Shown in pieces: positions 35,108-45,036 of a DNA stretch of 64,000 nt. Position 1 is the first letter of the stretch, and every line of letters begins with the position of its first letter. The stretch lies in the NCBI RefSeq assembly GCF_964355755.1, contig NC_092671.1:2858501-2922500 (forward strand). The letters run 5' to 3'. The notes beneath the pieces are model-generated. The model had not been told where the DNA came from. It did not search any database and worked only from the letters and a program-made list of their open reading frames with translations. The stretch comes from Antedon mediterranea. Its lineage: Eukaryota; Echinodermata; Crinoidea; Comatulida; Antedonidae. Position numbers and translations under genes: made by a program.

Positions 35108-37346
35108 ATGAATGTTGTCAGTGTTTTTATTTTGGCATTGATGTTGGCAGTATTTAGTATTAGCGATGCAATGTATATAAGAAAAAAAGGTAAGATTTGT
35201 ATCTTTAGTTCCCACCATTTTCCTCTATTATTTTATCTTCTTTTTCCGCATAGTATTCTTCCCATCTTATCACTTACTTCTTTTTTCTTATTTCCTCCTC
35301 CCTTCTTCTACCCATCTTTCACATTTCATTCTTATTAAGTATTTACTTACTAAGTTTTTTTCTCGTTTCTTCCCTTTCGACTTTGTAAATTTTACATCCT
35401 GTTTTAATTATCTTTTCTTCTCCATTCTTTTCTCCTGTTTTCGATTTGAATTTTCTTCTCATTTCTTTTTAATTCTTTCTTCTTCATCCTGTTCTGTCTT
35501 CATATATTTTTTATTTATTTTTCTTCTTTTTCCTTCAATCATCCTATTTTCATCTTGCTTATCTTTTATCCGATTTCTTATCGTCATACGTTCTTCTACT
35601 TTTTTTACCTTTCTTCGTTTCATTTCCATTATTCATACTATCTTCATCAAATTTCCTTAGCGTTGTACACTTAATTTTGTTTATAATTTTTGATATAAAG
35701 TCATATTTTAAGAACTACCTTTGAAATGGTAAACACAATTTGTCTTGAAATAGTATACTCAAATTGTCTTGGAGCATCAATACTTTTTCCTATAAAAGAT
35801 GGATTCAGTAAGCAATATTTGTCGATAAATGTCTGGGAACTAATACCAAATGTACTTTTTTTCTGCTCAGTATACCAATACAAATTGTAATTATCTAGAG
35901 CATTTGAAAAAAATTAAATTAATACAAAATATGGATTCAGTAAGATCGTTCATTAGTTCTTGACGAATGCCTGTCATATCAGCTATCATAATTACAGGAA
36001 GCAATACATAGGCCTATAATGAATAATATTGTTTACATTTGTTTTGTATTGAGGAACGACATGTGACAATTGCCGTGGTAGTGATAATATGTGCGCTTAT
36101 GCATGCAGTTCTGGTAGAAAAAGGGCTGATAGCATGATACAGGGTAAGATGGTATATTATACTAATAATATTAATTAATTAAATTGGTATTTTCTTCACA
36201 AAAAATAAGTAAGAACTTTGTCGGCCCAAAATAATTCCACTGACTTAGAATGAGCGTTCGGATTTGGTCGAAATTTGGTAAGTGGGAAGGAAAATGCTCT
36301 GGAAAACACTGGAAAATAAACCTGTTAAAACTGTTGACTAACTTTCTTTATTTTAAAAGTTTATACAACACAAGGCAGGCCTACACACAATTATGTATTT
36401 AAGATTACGTACGCTATGTTTTTTTGACAAATAATAATTGGTTCCAACGCTTGAATATCGAAACCGTTATCATTGTTGCTTTAACTTTTGGTAGTTCTTT
36501 ATCTTGAAGATTAGGAATTTTTGAAATAATTTTTTTCCTTCTACTTCATAAGTGTAAACATTTACATACAGGCAAAATTTAATATTCATTTGACCTAATT
36601 AATTGGCGTGATTTAAACAAAATATGCATTGAAATTCTGTGATGCGAGTAGTATCATCGGTTGTATCAATCAAAATCCATCCAAGATTTTAACACAAAAT
36701 AAAAAAATAACAATTAATTAATCAATTAAAATCAAAATGTTGTAACACATTTTTCTTTATCCTTTCTTAGGTTCATACGAGAGGGTAAGATGTATTTTGT
36801 ATTATTATTATTATTATTACCATGGCAATCTAATAAGACTGAGCTCCGGAGATCAAAGGGTTTATCAGTGACTGCGACGTGATGAGTTCCACGCCCTTTA
36901 ACAGACACCGCGCGATGCGGAGAATAATATTAGTATTTTTGGTATTTGTCGCAGCCGGACATAAGATCATATGACTGTTACGAGTTCCTATCTTGGCAAG
37001 GCGAGCTCAATCCTGTTGTTACAGGATTAACTTGCTCTTACAGACAACCTAACAACATAAAAATAATAATATATTAAGCCTACAAAATAATAATCAATTC
37101 ATTTTATAAAATCATAAATAAAATTGTATATTATATAAGGAAATAACACTGAAAGCAAATAAAGTACTGTAAACTCCGTTAAAAAAAGAATTAATAGAAA
37201 AACTAATATGTTACTAAAATGTGTATAATTAAGGTAATAATAGACAGTATTATATCTATAATTTATTTCAGAAAAATACCGCGAATGATTATGAAGAAGC
37301 ATTTCAAGCATGTTTATATAACTGGTATTTATATAATAGGAGATAA
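35108..37346 (+). CDS. Peptide gene 2: small secreted cysteine-rich peptide (86 aa, four exons)
   Basis: Exon 1 (35108-35189) encodes a typical signal peptide and ends in phase 1. Exon 2 (36054-36143) carries Cys31, 34, 41 and 45 (C-x2-C-x6-C-x3-C) with a GSD between the pairs, as in peptide gene 1, followed by a basic GRKR stretch that could be a processing site. A 14-base microexon (36771-36784) and a last exon (37272-37346) with Cys76 and a stop keep the frame open: 82+90+14+75 bases, all phases consistent. A TATA-like element is at about 34929. Exons 1-2 are well supported; the microexon and exon 4 rest on splice consensus and phase alone. Secreted, function unknown. Confidence 0.6.
36940..37035 (+). 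repeat. Dispersed repeat shared with 43370-43450
   Basis: GGTATTTGTCGCAGCC, TGTTACGAGTTCCTAT and GGCAAGGCGAGCTCA occur here on the plus strand and at 43375-43450 on the minus strand. Upstream (36795-36815) is an (ATT)n run like a SINE tail. Likely a dispersed retroelement piece. It falls inside the last intron of peptide gene 2. Confidence 0.6.
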
Positions 37347-37909
37347 TTCGTATTAAAGGTATTTTACAATTTATTTTATCAATTCTATTTATTGCGATAC
37401 AAAATTAATTAAAATGGAGAGAATATTTTCATTCGTTAGAATTTTTACTGTAGGATATTTACGCTTTCAACGAATCCAAAATAGTCATTATTTTACAGCT
37501 TACTGTTTTGAAGTAAACTTTAATTTATTTATGTTGAAAATTAAGCTTTTAAAATTCAGGGGTTTGGGTTTTAATCACCAACTATATATCCGTTATAGAC
37601 AGCGCAAACTCGTTAAATTTTGATCGATATTCACTAGCCTACAGTATCTGCTTCTCCGCCTCCAACACAATTTAAAAATATTTAGAAAAAGCTAAGCGTT
37701 CAATACTAAAGTAGTATTTTCAGCTGGGAGAAACTGTACGTGATACGAAACCAACCAATCATTCAATGATTTTTAGATTTTGCTTCAACGCTGAATATTA
37801 TACCGTCATGAAAGAGTGAAATATACTCAGATTGACAGATTGAGTTTCGGCCAATTCGTGGCCCACGTACCATATTGAAGCTTAACGCGAAATTGTATTC
37901 TATTTATCT

Positions 37910-38226
37910 ATTTAGTGAGTGAGTGGCCGAGCGGTTAAGACAGTGGAATCGGCAGGGGTTCGAGGCTCACTCGCTCCACGGTTCTGGTGGTAGAACGAGT
38001 CTTCTCGGATAAGGACTATAAACCGTAGGTCCAGTGTACACAACTTGCTCGTGTGCACTTTAAAGAACCTAGTACATCTTTCGAGACGAGTAGGGGGTTA
38101 CCCCGGTGTATTAGTAGTAGGCCTACATCACAGCCACTGATCACCAACTGGGCCCTCTGGGAGATCAGTCTTTGACTGAAGAGGTCACCCAGTATAAAGA
38201 TAAAAAAACCAAAAACAAACAAACTT
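37910..38226 (+). mobile_element. tRNA-derived SINE, near full length
   Basis: The head has a pol III A box (TGGCCGAGCGGTTAAGACA) and B box (GGGTTCGAGGC), like a Ser/Leu tRNA but without a proper anticodon arm. The body follows (TAGAACGAGTCTTCTCGGAT, ACTATAAACCGTAGGTCCAG, ACTTTAAAGAACCTAG, AGTAGGGGGTTACCCCGGTG), and the tail is A-rich (AAACCAAAAACAAAC). The minus-strand open frame over it is a shadow. Confidence 0.85.
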
Positions 38227-38263
38227 ACAACCAAATATTTGCTGTAGGCCTATTCTTCTTATT

Positions 38264-38308
38264 CTTACCTTATCCGAGAAGACTTGTTCTACCAACAGAA
38301 CCATATTC
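38264..38308 (-). repeat. Fragment of the same SINE body, inverted
   Basis: Reverse complement reads GGTTCTGTTGGTAGAACAAG followed by TCTTCTCGGATAAGG, matching the SINE body at about 37980-38013. It lies 40 bases past the end of the intact SINE in opposite orientation. Confidence 0.7.
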
Positions 38309-38309
38309 G

Positions 38310-39570
38310 AAGAGAGACCCATGTTAAGTTTGTTTACGCATTTTAAAAATTGCCTAAATTCATTTCATATTCGCATGCATTCTTTTTCAATACATTAAGT
38401 CGTAAACTTATATTCTATGTACACGATTTATATTCCATGCTCCTGGAGGCCTTACACATTTTTATTGTATTTATTGATTTTATCAACACTTAAAACATCA
38501 CGTAGATCAAACATCATGTATTTCATTAGACATTTACTTTATTTGAATTGCATTTTTTTCTCTACATAATAGATCCGTGATGTGGAATAATGAGCACAGT
38601 TTTACAGATGCACTTACTTTGATAAGAATATATAATATTTGAAAATGAGTTTAGACTCATCCATCGTTTCTATTCAATATTACTGGATTCAAATATGCAT
38701 ATAATAGCAACTTATAGTGTAATTTGAAACAAAATATAAACATAGTTATTAATAGCCTATTAATCTCGAAATTTGTTTTTTCAAATTTTAATGTTTTTAT
38801 AGAAACCAAATTATAGAAAAGCTGATATTTAGAAACTTTTTAGATTTGGTATATCTTTGTCGTTTAACTTGCAAAATTATAATGCTGTACTGACGTAACC
38901 ATTTTGGCTCCACGTTTCGCTGTGTCCTGTTTGATAGATAGACGTTTGTTTTTTATATAGATGTCGATTTAATCTCCTTAGGCACTATACTTTTAAAAGG
39001 CGGTTATCCTATAGTCAAATCTATTCGTTAGTGCGAATAAAACAAATTCTGAGCTCTAAATGCTTGCGTACTTTTTCGCATCGCAAAAAGGAGCAATCGC
39101 TTAATGGAAATACCAATAAGCATGCGTATAGTCATGTTGACGCTTCACTCAGTGAAAACCCGAAATTCTTGTCAAAAACGACATACTGTAAAAGGTACTC
39201 CTGTAGCTTCCTATGGTTAAATATCTGGCGCCCTCTATCTATAAATTAACTTTTATTTAAATATTAAATTGTACGAATTCACTTTAAAAAAAATGAATCT
39301 AAAATAATCTTTAGATCAAATTATTTAATAAAATGAAGTATATCGAATCAAGTTTTAGAATTTTATTTCTGTGTACGTGTCGTTAAGATTATTTTACATG
39401 TTTAAAAATGCTATAGCGCCATCAGGATTGTCAGTAATTACGTCCTCTTCAGGAATACGTGTAGTTCCAAAACCACAAAACTAAATTGATCTTGACTGAC
39501 TATTCCAAGCCTACTGACGATAATTATGACGTCGACGATGTTTAAAATTGGCAACGAATAACATTGACTG
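38310..39570. other. Intergenic, no gene supported
   Basis: A+T-rich. One 72-codon plus-strand frame (39031-39249) shows no domain or splice support. Nothing else seen. Confidence 0.5.
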
Positions 39571-39577
39571 TTTTACC

Positions 39578-39613
39578 AGGGAGTTGTAAAATAAAATTTT
39601 ACAACTCCCTGGT
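39578..39613. mobile_element. Mini-palindrome with 7-bp flanking repeat (copy c)
   Basis: Arms CAGGGAGTTGTAAAAT / ATTTTACAACTCCCTG. The seven bases on either side are identical (GTTTTAC). Same design as copies a, b and d, but with GGGAG in place of TGGAG. Confidence 0.75.
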
Positions 39614-40776
39614 TTTACTAAGAAATGGATCCCATGTTTGTTGCCTAACAAACTGTTTATCACTTTAGGTCACGTGGCGGTAATATCCGGTGCTGTAGTG
39701 GTGGGCACTATTATATATAACCATTTCGTGCACAATGGGCGGGCTAGACTCTAAACGCATTTCCGTTGTTTTCTTACTATAGGATCAAAATATAATCTGC
39801 CTGAAAGTTTTTTTGAAAATTGAGGCCTAACTTTGTGTTGTGTTGTGTTAATAAATATGCCAGGAATTATGTATTTGCTTTGTAATAAAAACTTGTATTA
39901 GCATAACTAGCGTCCCCAGATGGTGTGTTATGATTCAATATACCAAATGTTAGCGTGTATGTTTGCCATTTCAAGTCTACCACTGTTGTTTTGACAACAA
40001 AATGTTTCTGTCCGTTCACAAAATGGACATCTATCATTCTTACTAAAATGTCTTATGTATAGCGCCATCTACGGTGTATTCTAAGGCGTCAATATCAACA
40101 GATTATCTCACGAGCCTACTTGTAAAGTCATTAATGTTTTAATAATGTATAAATTTGTCGGGCGTATTGTTCCCGAATATTGAGTATCACATAATATTCA
40201 TCAGTAAACAGGACACGACAATCATTATAACGATACTCGTTCACTATAATGTATAATTGATGCAAGCCACTAGTGAAATTGATTAAGGCGTCTAGACCAC
40301 CTACCAAATTATTCATAAGTTACCGGTAAAGAGGGTTATAATATTCTGATACAATAAGTAAATAAGACGTTAACAATATTTTTTAAAACATAGATTACAA
40401 TATTAAAAATAAAACGTATGAAATCCAGACTTGTTAGAGAGAGGATGGGAGTTGGGGTTGATGAAAACTATATTGGGTGCGATGGTATCGATTTCGTATC
40501 TAAACATGAAGATGTGATACTTTATAGCATGTATCTTTTTGGTTAGCGAAAATGTAATGATGTTGCATTTCTTTTCATTCACTTTTATTGGCATTAAAAA
40601 TAATAATAATAATAATAAACAAGTAGGCTAAAAACAGATAACATCAACTTATAAAATTGCAATAGGCCTATGAGGTAATACTCTTCAAGTATAAATGAGC
40701 ATATTCATTAAAAGCTAGTAGAATGAAATGAAGGGAAATTAGATGTAATTAAATATATAAAAAAAGTTTCTTTGAA

Positions 40777-41125
40777 CTAAAACTTACGAATATCAACAGA
40801 AATGGAATTCCAAAAATAAACTTCTTCATAAACAATTTTATAATTACGGCGAGATTTTGATAAAATTAAATTATATGTATTATTAAATCTTGTATCGTGC
40901 AATTGATCAACAGTGGAAAAATAACAACTTAAAAAACTCTGTGTTGAAAGAAATGTATTTATTCAAAATAAGTATGTAACAAAAATATGAAATAAAAGGT
41001 GAGTGAATCTCACAAAAGAGATAGAAAAAACAAAAAAAAACTCTGTGGTAATGGTATAAATCAGAGACAAATTTTAAAACATATAACTTGTGGATTATAT
41101 ATCCATCAAACAGTTTATAGAACAA
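40777..41125 (-). pseudogene. LINE reverse transcriptase C-terminal fragment, broken
   Basis: The minus strand reads LHDTRFNNTYNL and then VYFWNSISVDIRKF before a stop at 40777-40779, the conserved end of a CR1/jockey-type non-LTR reverse transcriptase (NTR...LWNSLP motif). The preceding part (HKLYVLKFVSDLYHYH, about 41070-41110) is in another frame, separated by a nested insertion at 40944-41034. An old, dead copy. Confidence 0.65.
40931..41047 (+). mobile_element. Short LINE 3' tail insertion with 13-bp TSD
   Basis: The 13-mer AAAAAACTCTGTG flanks the insert (40931-40943 and 41035-41047). Between them lie about 91 bases ending in GGTGAGTGAATCTCAC, AAAAGAGATAG and an A-rich run. The hairpin + AGAGA + A-run resembles the end of the LINE at 62400-62446. 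It is a heavily 5'-truncated retroposition into the older minus-strand LINE. Confidence 0.7.
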
Positions 41126-41499
41126 AGATGTGTTAGAATGACGTAAGTTCCGGGAATAAAATAAATGATCAAAACATAATCAACTTGAAAATAATTCTCA
41201 TATTAATCTGAAGATTAATATGCCACGTGTATATCTTACTTCGCGTAGGCTATGTTTTCAGTAATGCACCACAATTGGATACTACACGTTCGTTACAGAC
41301 CAATCACGGGTTATTCGTTGTCTTTGATGACTAAATACAAATTAATCGTTTAAGACAATAATTATGATCACTAGATTATGTTAATCTTATCAATAACAGG
41401 ACAAGTACGATGGTTTGTCAACAAAAAACAATAAAGATTAACAGTTTTACATATAAAATATGAAAGCAATCGCCACTTGCAAACACAGGAAGTAACATA

Positions 41500-42030
41500 G
41501 GTGTATTGATAATGACGTAACAAATTGAAAATGATAACGTGTTGATAACGATAACATATTGAAAATTATGATGATATGATTACACATTGATAATAAATTA
41601 AGATTGTGACGATAGCATATTGATAATGAAGTAACATTTACTCATAATGATAACATGTTGATATGATACATAATTGATAATATAGTAATGACGTATATTG
41701 ATAATGATAACATGTTGATATGATACATAATTGATAATAAAATAATGCCGTATATTGATAATGATAACATGTTGATATGATTACATACTGATAATAATGA
41801 TATTGATATCGATAAAGCGTGTTTCCCACTAGCGACGCAACGCAAGGACGTAACGCAACGCAAGTAAATTGACCAATCACAAGCGATGGCTTATTCGTTT
41901 GTGATTGCTAACTGTCTATAACTTCGCTTGTCATTGGTTAAAACGCTTGCGTTGCGTTTACATCCTTGCGTTACGTTCTAGTGGCAACCAAGCTTAAGAT
42001 ATTAATAATGATAACATGTTGATATGATTT
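41500..42030. repeat. Minisatellite (TTGATAATGATAACATG type) split by a MITE
   Basis: Units like TATTGATAATGATAACATGT followed by TGATATGATACATAAT repeat with about 54-60 base spacing from 41500 to 41810 and resume at 41999-42030 after the MITE. The repetitive minus-strand frames are translations of the array. Confidence 0.8.
41815..41998. mobile_element. MITE, 'GGTTCCCACTAG' family, full copy inside minisatellite
   Basis: From AAGCGTGTTTCCCACTAGCG to TTCTAGTGGCAACCAAGCTTAAG, in the opposite orientation to the copy at 32635. Internal CAAGCGATGGCTTATTCG and GTTAGC-type arms match. It interrupts the minisatellite cleanly. Confidence 0.8.
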
Positions 42031-42479
42031 CCCCACATAACGTAGTAACGCCATTACTACAGGAGGAACACAAATAGAATAGTAACGAAAAACAAGTCGT
42101 GTTATGAATTTCAAGTGCGATGGTTGACATCGTAAGGTCAAAGAGCTATAAATGAATGTTGGTATTTATATTTGATATGTTAAATGTTATTATAGAACTT
42201 CAAAATTTAAAGGATAAAATCATAAGAAGTATACGGGGAGATAACTCTCCAAATGTAGAATGAGTAGAAAGTTGTGATTATGTAAGAAAGTATATTAATA
42301 AGGTGGTCAGCTCTCAAAAGTTAAATAAATAATATAACTTTTAATTAATAAACACAACAGGCAAAGAATATTAATTCTAAACCGCCCGGTGATATACTGA
42401 AATTTAATTAATTAATTTGAAACGATAAAGATGAGGAAAGACTCGGACCTATATAGTTGTGTGAATGGAGAGTTAAAGA

Positions 42480-42560
42480 AGTTAAATTTCATTCATTCAT
42501 TCATTCGGTCAAGATCAACATACAATACATGATTACAAAATAATGTTACAATACAGAAAG
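42480..42560 (-). repeat. LINE/SINE tail with (GAATGAAT)n
   Basis: The minus strand reads TGTTGATCTTGACCGAATGA followed by ATGAATGAATGAA, a typical short-repeat 3' end of a CR1/L2-type retroelement. No coding part recognised next to it. A weaker relative may lie at 51670-51720. Confidence 0.45.
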
Positions 42561-42698
42561 TTAAAACTTGAGAGACTCACAATTAATTATTAATTATCAT
42601 TAACAATAATTAACAGAAAATACATACAAAATGTATAATGCAACTAAATGGTTCACAATTGTTATTTCTTATTTCTTTGCATGTGAGGACATATTGAT

Positions 42699-42902
42699 AG
42701 CTTGGTTCCGACTTGGACGCAACATAACAACGTAAGCGCAACGTGTATATCTTACTTTGCGTAGGCTATGTTTTCAGTAATGCACCACAATTGGATACTA
42801 CACCTTTTGAGTTGACCAATCACTAGCGACAGTTCGGATTGGTCAAATTACTTGCGATGCGGTTACATCCCTGGGTTGCGTCGAAGTGAGAACCGAGCCT
42901 TA
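42699..42902. mobile_element. MITE superfamily copy with 61-bp internal block
   Basis: Ends AGCTTGGTTCCGACTTGG and CGAAGTGAGAACCGAGCCT. The left arm is followed by a 61-bp stretch (42741-42802, GTGTATATCTTACTTTGCGT..GGATACTACAC) almost identical to 41229-41289, then GAGTTGACCAATCACTAG. Confidence 0.65.
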
Positions 42903-43374
42903 ATATTAAGTATATCAACTATGATGATTCGACATTCATAAAACATGATACTGGTTCTCAAATGACTGATGGACCTTAGTGTCCGAAATAAGGTTTAATA
43001 ATATTCAATATATGCAAAGAAATGAGTAATTATGGAACTCTTTTGTTAGAAAATATCTTAATATGAAGGGGAAAGCGGTAAATTCTGTTACGAATGACTG
43101 ACGAAATTGACATCATGTTAGTGTTTACCCTGTCCTGTTTTCTTAGAATCTATGCGTAGGTAGTCACTTTCTAGAATTGTTTTTAAGACGTTACTAATTT
43201 TAAAATATTAATTTATCATTATTTTTAAACTTGAAAACAGACATTATGTTGTTTCCTGGTAAGTCAACAGGGCAGCCTAGTTTATACAAAAAACGTTAGA
43301 GACGATCCGGAAACGATAACTCCCGCAACCGGCTTATATCGGATGAACCAAGGCAATCAACAGGATACTGAGCT

Positions 43375-43450
43375 CGCCTTGCCGATATAGGAACTCGTAA
43401 CAGTTCTCTAATTTATATCTGGCTGCGACAAATACCAACAGTTCTGTACT
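43375..43450 (-). repeat. Dispersed repeat, minus copy of 36940-37035
   Basis: The reverse complement contains GGTATTTGTCGCAGCCAGAT, TGTTACGAGTTCCTAT and GCAAGGCGAGCTCA, as in the copy inside peptide gene 2. Confidence 0.6.
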
Positions 43451-43799
43451 ATGTACATATTCTCCATATTTAACTGTAAATTTCATGTAGCTAACTGCTA
43501 ATTTCATGTACCTTTATTTAAATGTATTCAATGTATTGTATTCTTCAATTTTGTAGTTAGTAAGTGTATCATTTATTTCATTGTAATTATTTTATTATCT
43601 GCTTTGATAACTTAATTAAGGTATTTTTACATTTTTTTGTTGGCGTTTTCTTTTGAGCACGGTCTTACTGAAAAACAACTTTCAGTTGAGTTAAGTATCC
43701 ATGATTAAATAAGGCTTATTATTATTATTCTATCCTGGCATAGGCCTACTGCATTTATATTTAGAATAAGATATACCGTATGTGACTATAATGCGTCTT

Positions 43800-44062
43800 T
43801 GTTTTTAAACAAAACTGAGTTGAGTGGTTTTGATGCTTGGCTACCACTCCAAGAATCCTGGGTTCAAGTCCCGTTACCTGTCGGGATTTTAAGGACATAA
43901 TTACAACTCCACTCCCAAAAACTTGTAATAAGACTTTGTTTATGTAGAGCATCTTGTGTATATGTTTGTCTTGTGAACCTCTGAGGGTCCCTAATGATCA
44001 GCAACAGCTGGATGGATCACCCTCATTAAATATGGTAAAAAACAACAAAACAAAAAAAACCT
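43800..44062 (+). mobile_element. tRNA-derived SINE, second family
   Basis: A-box-like GAGTGGTTTTGATGCTTGGC and B box GGGTTCAAGTCC lie 50 bases apart. A body follows with GAACCTCTGAGGGTCCCTAA and ACAGCTGGATGGATCACCCT, then an A-rich tail (AAAAAACAACAAAACAAAAA). Sequence differs from the SINE at 37910. Confidence 0.75.
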
Positions 44063-44504
44063 ATACTGTGAACAACCCTCTCCGGATGTGAACCAATCTT
44101 AAAAGGTTGTACGTGCTTATTTACGGCGCATGTGTCATAAAGTACAGTAACAAATTAATTTACATTTATTTATTTAAAAAAAGATATATTTGTTCTCTAC
44201 TTTAAAACGAAAAACCTTTTCAAGAGGTTCCAGCTACACAAACATACAACAAACAAATAAATAAGTTGTGTTGGTATTTTTTTTTTGATAAACCCTGAAA
44301 AAGTATATAGACTTACTTGTTTGTGCTAAGTTTTAAACTTACAAATGGTTATCATAATATTGTTTTATTCATTTTAAAGATGAGAGAAAAAAATTTTTAT
44401 TGTTTTAACTACCGTACCTTTCTTCTCTTCATGAATTTTGTATTATATTATTTATTTTGTATATTATGAAGGAAATAAATGTTACTATGAAATGAAATTA
44501 AATA

Positions 44505-44545
44505 GACACAGAAAGAAAGAAAGAAAGACAGAAAGAAAGAGAATA
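44505..44545. repeat. (GAAA)n microsatellite
   Basis: GAAAGAAAGAAAGAAAGACA followed by GAAAGAAAGAGA. Simple repeat only. Confidence 0.85.
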
Positions 44546-45036
44546 ACTGAGTGTGATTTCTGCCAAGATCTACCCTGTTAAATCTTAATCAAATGCAATT
44601 TAGGCCTAACTAGTTTATTTCTACGTGAATGCACGGTCGGCCCTTTTACATCAAATAACAAGCAACACCCACCCAGGAAATTGTACACGCTAATACGTCT
44701 AAAAATAAAAACATGTAAGGTAAATTCAAAGATCGTAGGATACTTTGAGCTTTAATATTATGTTTTAATGACATTGTATAAACATTCGGGTAGAATAGGT
44801 ATACAAGTATTATTGTATTGACTCCTCAGGGAAATTTATCAAAAATTCTTGTTTCACACTTGTAATAATACAAGACGTATAAGGCGTATACAACATGTCA
44901 GGATAATAACGTGATTAAAGGTGGAACTCTTTAAGTTTAATGAATATGCAAATTAGATATGTCATTTATTATATATAAAACCTGAAGGATGTAATATTAA
45001 GGTTAGCTGCGGGATACGTGCTGGGTGATAGTCAGT

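Noticed and set aside
37910-37980. Functional tRNA-Ser/Leu gene
   Set aside because: A and B boxes are present but the anticodon arm and acceptor stem do not form, and a SINE body and A-rich tail follow.
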